From NCBI GenBank assembly GCA_027593175.1, contig JAQCJI010000011.1:1-49191 (forward strand): a stretch of 49,191 nt of DNA, given 5' to 3'. The translations under genes and the position numbers were made by a program. Each line of letters starts with the position of its first letter. Within the stretch, counting starts at the first letter, position 1. The notes beneath the pieces are model-generated. The model was not told the origin of the DNA, ran no database searches, and worked only from the letters and a program-made list of their open reading frames with translations. This DNA comes from Bacteroidota bacterium. GTDB taxonomy: Bacteria > Bacteroidota > Bacteroidia > Cytophagales > Cyclobacteriaceae. This document shows positions 45,170 to 49,191 of this stretch, piece by piece.

Positions 45170-46118
45170 GCTGGGAGATCACATCAGCACTCACTCCTTT
45201 GGAGTGTCTCCTGCAGAACTTTACGATCCTATCACCTACATCATGAGCTTGGGAGGGAAGCGCATTCGCCCCCTGCTTTCACTTTTGGCTTACGGCATGT
45301 ATGGCAAAAATCCCGAAGAGATTTTGAGTCAGTCTGCTGCAATAGAAGTGTTTCACAACTTCACCCTCATGCATGACGACATCATGGATCAGGCACCGCT
45401 CCGACGAGGAAAGCCTACTGTCCATGAAAAATGGAATGCTAATATTGCGATTCTCTCTGGGGATGTCATGCTTGTCCGGGCTTACGACTTACTGCTTCCC
45501 ACCCCATCAGGGCTATTGCCCGAGGTGATCCGCGTTTTCAACAAAACGGCTGCTAAGGTGTGTGAAGGCCAGCAGCTGGATATGAACTTCGAAGGATACG
45601 AAACCGTATCGGAAGAGGAGTACATTCAGATGATCCGCTTAAAAACTGCCGTGCTCCTAGGATTTGCCCTCCAACTCGGAGCACTGTTGGCGGGAGCCTC
45701 CAAAGAGGATGTGGACAGAATTTATGCATTTGGAGTGAATATTGGAGTAGGCTTTCAACTTCAAGATGACTTACTCGATGTATATGCAGACCAAGCCAAA
45801 TTTGGCAAGCAGGTGGGTGGCGATATCATTTCCAACAAGAAAACCTTCCTACTGATCAAGGCCCTTGAACTTGCCAACGGAAAGGAGCAGGAGGAATTAC
45901 AGCATTGGTTGGGATTGAAGGAATTTGATAAGGGACAAAAAGTCGAAGCTGTCAAAGCAATCTACGAGAAGCTCGGCATCCGCTCTTTGACAGAAAAAAA
46001 GATGCAATCTTATTTTGAGGATGGGTTTAGACAGCTTGAAGGGATACAGATCAAGGAAGAATCCTATTATCAAGCGCTCCAAGCCGTTACTCAGGAACTC
46101 ATGCATCGCGAAAAATAA
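45132..46118 (+). CDS. Polyprenyl diphosphate synthase
   Basis: Trans-isoprenyl chain-elongating enzyme of 328 aa; for this length and organism type it probably makes the side chain of menaquinone. First Asp-rich motif LMHDDIMDQAPLRRG and second GFQLQDDLLDVYAD are intact, as are GGKRIRPLL near residue 37 and the Lys-Thr pair in RLKTAVLLG. The ATG at 45132 lies 38 bases inside rnr; no later in-frame ATG would keep the N-terminal helices, so a true overlap is likely. The rhomboid gene follows after 6 bases. Confidence 0.93.
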   Translation: MTEKNLVHALLTKLGDHISTHSFGVSPAELYDPITYIMSLGGKRIRPLLSLLAYGMYGKNPEEILSQSAAIEVFHNFTLMHDDIMDQAPLRRGKPTVHEKWNANIAILSGDVMLVRAYDLLLPTPSGLLPEVIRVFNKTAAKVCEGQQLDMNFEGYETVSEEEYIQMIRLKTAVLLGFALQLGALLAGASKEDVDRIYAFGVNIGVGFQLQDDLLDVYADQAKFGKQVGGDIISNKKTFLLIKALELANGKEQEELQHWLGLKEFDKGQKVEAVKAIYEKLGIRSLTEKKMQSYFEDGFRQLEGIQIKEESYYQALQAVTQELMHREK

Positions 46119-46124
46119 GTCTAC

Positions 46125-46754
46125 ATGGATTTCTCCCTAACCACCCTCCTCATTGGGATTACGGCACTTTCCAGCATCATCGCCTTCGGTAAGCCTGTCC
46201 TATTAGATCGCTGGATGTTTATTCCTTATCGAATCAAACAAAGAAACCAATGGGATCGCTTTGTGCTATCAGGCTTTATCCATAAAGATTACATGCACCT
46301 GTTATTCAATATGTTTACCTTCTATTTTTTTGGTGGGGTGGTCGAACGCTTCTTTAAATTTCAATTTGGGCTAGAGTTAGGAGGGCTGATATTCCTTGGG
46401 TTTTACCTAACCGCTTTAGTGATTGCTGATATTCCTACCTACCTCAAGCAGCAGGGGAATAGCTATTACAAAGCCCTCGGCGCCTCTGGTGGAACTTCCG
46501 CAACCGTGTTTGCTAGCATCATCCTTATGCCCTTGTCAGATATCTGCCTTTTTGGACTGCTCTGCCTTCCTGGTTTCTTATTGGGTGGATTTTTTCTGAT
46601 CTATTCCTTCATCAAAGGGCAACAAGGACAGGACAACATCAATCATGATGCACACTTGTATGGCGCTATTTTCGGAATTCTATGTATCCTTTTGCTCTCT
46701 CCTGGCAGCGCCGCAATGTTTTTTGAGCAACTGAAATCCTATCGTCCCTTCTAA
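46125..46754 (+). CDS. Rhomboid family intramembrane serine protease
   Basis: Membrane protease of 209 aa that cuts substrates within the membrane. About six hydrophobic segments. Catalytic Ser121 sits in GASG (G-x-S-G, residues 119-122) and His177 in INHDAHLYGAIFG; the oxyanion motif HLLFNMFTF (His58, Asn62) is also present. The loop WDRFVLSGFIHKDYMHLLF fits the L1 loop and first helices. Natural substrates are unknown. It ends the rnr-synthase-rhomboid run and a strong terminator follows. Start at 46125 gives a hydrophobic first helix. Confidence 0.93.
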   Translation: MDFSLTTLLIGITALSSIIAFGKPVLLDRWMFIPYRIKQRNQWDRFVLSGFIHKDYMHLLFNMFTFYFFGGVVERFFKFQFGLELGGLIFLGFYLTALVIADIPTYLKQQGNSYYKALGASGGTSATVFASIILMPLSDICLFGLLCLPGFLLGGFFLIYSFIKGQQGQDNINHDAHLYGAIFGILCILLLSPGSAAMFFEQLKSYRPF

Positions 46755-46791
46755 AAAAAAATGGGCCTCTAGTTTAGAGGCCCATTTTTTT
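46755..46791. terminator. Strong bidirectional terminator
   Basis: Stem gggcctcta/tagaggccc plus pairing A-run and T-run (46755-46771 with 46775-46791) around a 3-base loop. It serves the rhomboid operon and, on the minus strand, the propeller gene, whose stop codon lies inside its right edge. Confidence 0.93.
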
Positions 46792-49191
46792 ACTTTTTCT
46801 TTTCCAGCTTGGTCTTCATTTCCTCGATATTGAGGATACGAGAGATTTGCTCTCGCTCCAGCTTTCGGAAGCGTGCCAACTGCACATCTATCTGTGTGGT
46901 GATCTCTTTCCGAACTTCTTCAGAAGAGTCGGTTGGTCGATAATCTCCACTACCCACCACACTAGTCAAGTGAGCCAACTTATTATTGAGTCGAATGGGG
47001 AAGTTGAGTGGATCCTGACCGCTTCGGTTTTGGGTTTGGTAAAGGCTCTCTTCAATTTTCTTCATTTCAGCCTTTATTTGGTTTAGATTTTCAGGCTTGA
47101 TGGTCAGCGAATCAAATTCAGAACGGTAGATGCGAATCAGTTTGATCGCCTTATGAGTTTCGGTTAGTTTATCCCGTACTGCTACTAAGTAATTGTACTG
47201 CGATTCCAAATCCTCTTGCGTAGCTTCATAGCGTGGATCTGCCAAAACCTTGAATGATTGCTCTTGCGTCTGACCGTCTATCGTCAGTTTAACTCTATAA
47301 GTACCTGGTGCCACTTTAGGGCCACGAAGGCTAGCTGCCCATAGAATCATTCCATCAAATTCTTCTGCATTTTCAGCGCGTAAATTCCAGTTAAATTCAC
47401 CTGATCCTACCTTAACCTTTAGGGTATCTCCATTAACCCCTTTGGTAGAAAACCAGCGGATGAGTTGATTTTTATCATTGAAGAATTCAATTTTTAATTC
47501 ATTCGTTGGCCTTTCTTTCAAGAAGTAATAAACCAATACTCCTCCTGGACGGTTGGTCCCCTCGGTCAAGCTATTGCGTTTCATACCATCGATGCGATAC
47601 GAATCTTGCGGCTTATAGAGGTGAAATGCTTTGTTTTCAATTCCTGCCTCGGCTTGATGGAGGACCGTTAAATCATCTATAATCCAGAAGGATCTACCTT
47701 GAGTTGAGGCGATAAGGTTATTTTCCTTAATGGTTAAATCCGTAATCGGTACAATTGGCAAATTCAACTGTAGCGAATGCCAGCTTGCCCCATCATCTTT
47801 GGAATAATACATTCCAGTTTCGGTGCCAGCATAAAGCATCCCTTTTTTGGCAGGATCTGCTCTCACCACACGCGTAAAATGCTCGGCATCAATTCCTGAA
47901 ACAATCTTAGTCCAGGTTTTTCCAAAATCCTTCGTTTTATAGAGGTAAGGAGCAAAGTTTCCGCTCTTGTACCCTGTCGCAGCAAAATAAGCCTCACCCG
48001 CCCCAAAGGGGCTAGCCTCAATGGAGTTGATTTGAAGCCACTCGGGTAGATCTTTCGGAGTTACATTTTGCCAAGTTTTCCCATTGTCTGTGGTCACATG
48101 AACCCATCCATCATCCGATCCCGCCCAGATTACCCCTTTGGAAATTGGAGATTCTGCAGCAGTGAAGATGGTTGCATAATACTCTACCGAGGTATTGTCC
48201 TTTGTAATGGGACCACCTGAAGGGCCAAGTTTGCTCTTGTCGTCTCGGGTCAAGTCAGGAGAAAATACCTCCCAAGTTTGTCCTTCATTGGTGGAGCGAT
48301 GAAATTGGTTGCTGGTGGTGTAAAGTAATTTTGGATCGTGGGGAGAAAAGAAAATAGGGAAGTTCCACTGGAATCGGTACTTCATGCCCTCGGCACCATA
48401 TCCCATAGGATTATCAGGCCAAACATTGACGGTTCGGGAAGTTCCATTGCGATGGTTTTCTCGTGTTAACAGGCCACCATAGGATCCTCCATAAACGATG
48501 TCGCTATCTAGAGGATCTGGAGCAATCCAGCCAGACTCCCCTCCAGCAGTAGGTTCCCAATCGGATTCACTGATAGCTCCTCCATCGTTTCGATGTCGAA
48601 TACGAACCGTCGAATTATCCTGCTGCGCCCCGTAGATTCGGTAAGGGAAACTATTGTCCGTGGTTACTCTATAAAATTGGGAGGTCGGCTGGTTCATCAT
48701 GCTGGACCAGTTATTTCCGCCATCCTCAGAAATTTGGGCACCGCCATCATCGGCGATAATCATGCGCTGGTTATTGGCTGGATCAATCCAAAGGTCATGG
48801 TGATCGCCGTGAGGGGCATTGTCTCCTTTAAAAGTTTTACCGCCATCCGTTGATTTATGGTAGCTCACATTGAGCACATAAATTGTCTCTTCCTGTTGAG
48901 GATCAGCAAAGATTCGGGAATAGTACCAAGCCCGTTGGCGGAGGTTACGATCCTCATTTACAAGCTCCCAAGTTTCTCCTGCATCTTTAGAGGTGTAGAC
49001 ACCTCCTTTGTCATTTTCAATGATGGCATACAATCGGTTGGAATTTTTAGGAGATACGGTGATCCCCATGATGCCAAGAAGTCCTTTTGGGAAAGTTTCC
49101 TTGGAGGAAAGTTCTTCCCAAGTTTTCCCTCCGTTGGAGGATTTAAATAGTTTGGAACCTGGACCACCACTTTCCAAGCTGTAGGGCGTAC
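46790..49191 (-). CDS. VPS10/BNR-repeat beta-propeller protein, N-terminus beyond the window
   Basis: C-terminal 800 codons of a sortilin/VPS10-like glycosyl hydrolase-type propeller, common in Bacteroidota as secreted proteins of about 1000 aa. The open frame continues through the window edge (TPYSLESGGPGS), so the start is missing. Many Asp-box blades are seen: SSNGGKTWEEL, SKDAGETWELV, STDGGKTFKG, SEDGGNNWSSM, TTDNGKTWQNV, TKDFGKTWTKI and SKDDGASWHSL. After the propeller a beta-sandwich (about the last 250 residues) and a charged coiled-coil-like tail (ETHKAIKLIRIYRSEFDSLT and KLEREQISRILNIEEMKTKL) follow. No catalytic residues of a hydrolase can be assigned; protein or peptide binding is an alternative. 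Confidence 0.88.
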   Translation of the reverse strand, partial: TPYSLESGGPGSKLFKSSNGGKTWEELSSKETFPKGLLGIMGITVSPKNSNRLYAIIENDKGGVYTSKDAGETWELVNEDRNLRQRAWYYSRIFADPQQEETIYVLNVSYHKSTDGGKTFKGDNAPHGDHHDLWIDPANNQRMIIADDGGAQISEDGGNNWSSMMNQPTSQFYRVTTDNSFPYRIYGAQQDNSTVRIRHRNDGGAISESDWEPTAGGESGWIAPDPLDSDIVYGGSYGGLLTRENHRNGTSRTVNVWPDNPMGYGAEGMKYRFQWNFPIFFSPHDPKLLYTTSNQFHRSTNEGQTWEVFSPDLTRDDKSKLGPSGGPITKDNTSVEYYATIFTAAESPISKGVIWAGSDDGWVHVTTDNGKTWQNVTPKDLPEWLQINSIEASPFGAGEAYFAATGYKSGNFAPYLYKTKDFGKTWTKIVSGIDAEHFTRVVRADPAKKGMLYAGTETGMYYSKDDGASWHSLQLNLPIVPITDLTIKENNLIASTQGRSFWIIDDLTVLHQAEAGIENKAFHLYKPQDSYRIDGMKRNSLTEGTNRPGGVLVYYFLKERPTNELKIEFFNDKNQLIRWFSTKGVNGDTLKVKVGSGEFNWNLRAENAEEFDGMILWAASLRGPKVAPGTYRVKLTIDGQTQEQSFKVLADPRYEATQEDLESQYNYLVAVRDKLTETHKAIKLIRIYRSEFDSLTIKPENLNQIKAEMKKIEESLYQTQNRSGQDPLNFPIRLNNKLAHLTSVVGSGDYRPTDSSEEVRKEITTQIDVQLARFRKLEREQISRILNIEEMKTKLEKKK

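Overview
The window looks like the chromosome of a free-living member of the Bacteroidota, most likely a Cytophagales/Cyclobacteriaceae (Algoriphagus-like) bacterium. The reasons are the many lipoproteins with short Bacteroidota-type signal peptides, the near absence of Shine-Dalgarno sequences, a TTTG/TAnnTTTG-type promoter before gap, a monomeric isocitrate dehydrogenase, a PafA-type phosphatase, a DUF4421 barrel, a monomeric-type homogentisate dioxygenase and GMC/gluconate-dehydrogenase-subunit-3 pairs. The assignment is inference; there is no rRNA gene to confirm it. No phage, complete insertion sequence or CRISPR array was seen.

Layout. 1-5.9 kb: a tight plus-strand run of four predicted lipoproteins (penicillin-acylase family, an amidohydrolase of the D-aminoacylase family that lacks its HxH metal motif, a TlpA-like thioredoxin, a sialidase-like propeller with His and Cys clusters). 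5.9-6.5 kb: gene-poor, with a decayed coding remnant. 6.5-9 kb: nitroreductase and a convergent S41 protease, separated by two related hairpins. 9-15.3 kb: a hemerythrin/RIC-like protein, ruvX, def and an omega-amidase-like nitrilase, all coupled by 1-4 base overlaps; then icd and gap, each closed by a strong terminator. 15.3-16.8 kb: a TPR/SH3 membrane protein and a Lys-Pro-Arg tRNA cluster bracketed by two broken tRNA-like remnants that carry the same small palindrome.

16.8-24.9 kb is the most interesting block: two divergent operons for what appears to be a 3-keto-glycoside system. The minus operon has a Gfo/Idh/MocA oxidoreductase, a TIM-barrel isomerase, a lipoprotein cytochrome c and a DUF1080 (3-keto-disaccharide hydrolase) protein. 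The plus operon has a sugar/nucleoside permease, a second Tat-exported TIM-barrel protein, a GMC oxidoreductase with a C-x5-C-x3-C motif that suggests a 3Fe-4S cluster, and its Tat-signal small subunit. Together they could oxidise a sugar at C3 in the periplasm, pass electrons to the cytochrome, and cleave and reduce the keto sugar.

25-35.8 kb: a GH16 glucanase, hmgA, a PafA-like phosphatase, an MsbA-like ABC exporter with a perfect palindrome just before its start, comM, an ALDH7-type dehydrogenase and a DUF4421 outer-membrane protein. 35.9-40.9 kb: FkbM methyltransferase and two family-2 glycosyltransferases, an aminotransferase, a MORN-like secreted protein and a YraN nuclease. 41-46.8 kb: lipB broken by a 22-base insertion bounded by 10-base direct repeats, a conserved unknown, a DnaQ-like exonuclease, rnr, a polyprenyl synthase and a rhomboid protease. 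46.8 kb to the right edge: a VPS10/BNR propeller protein cut by the window end.
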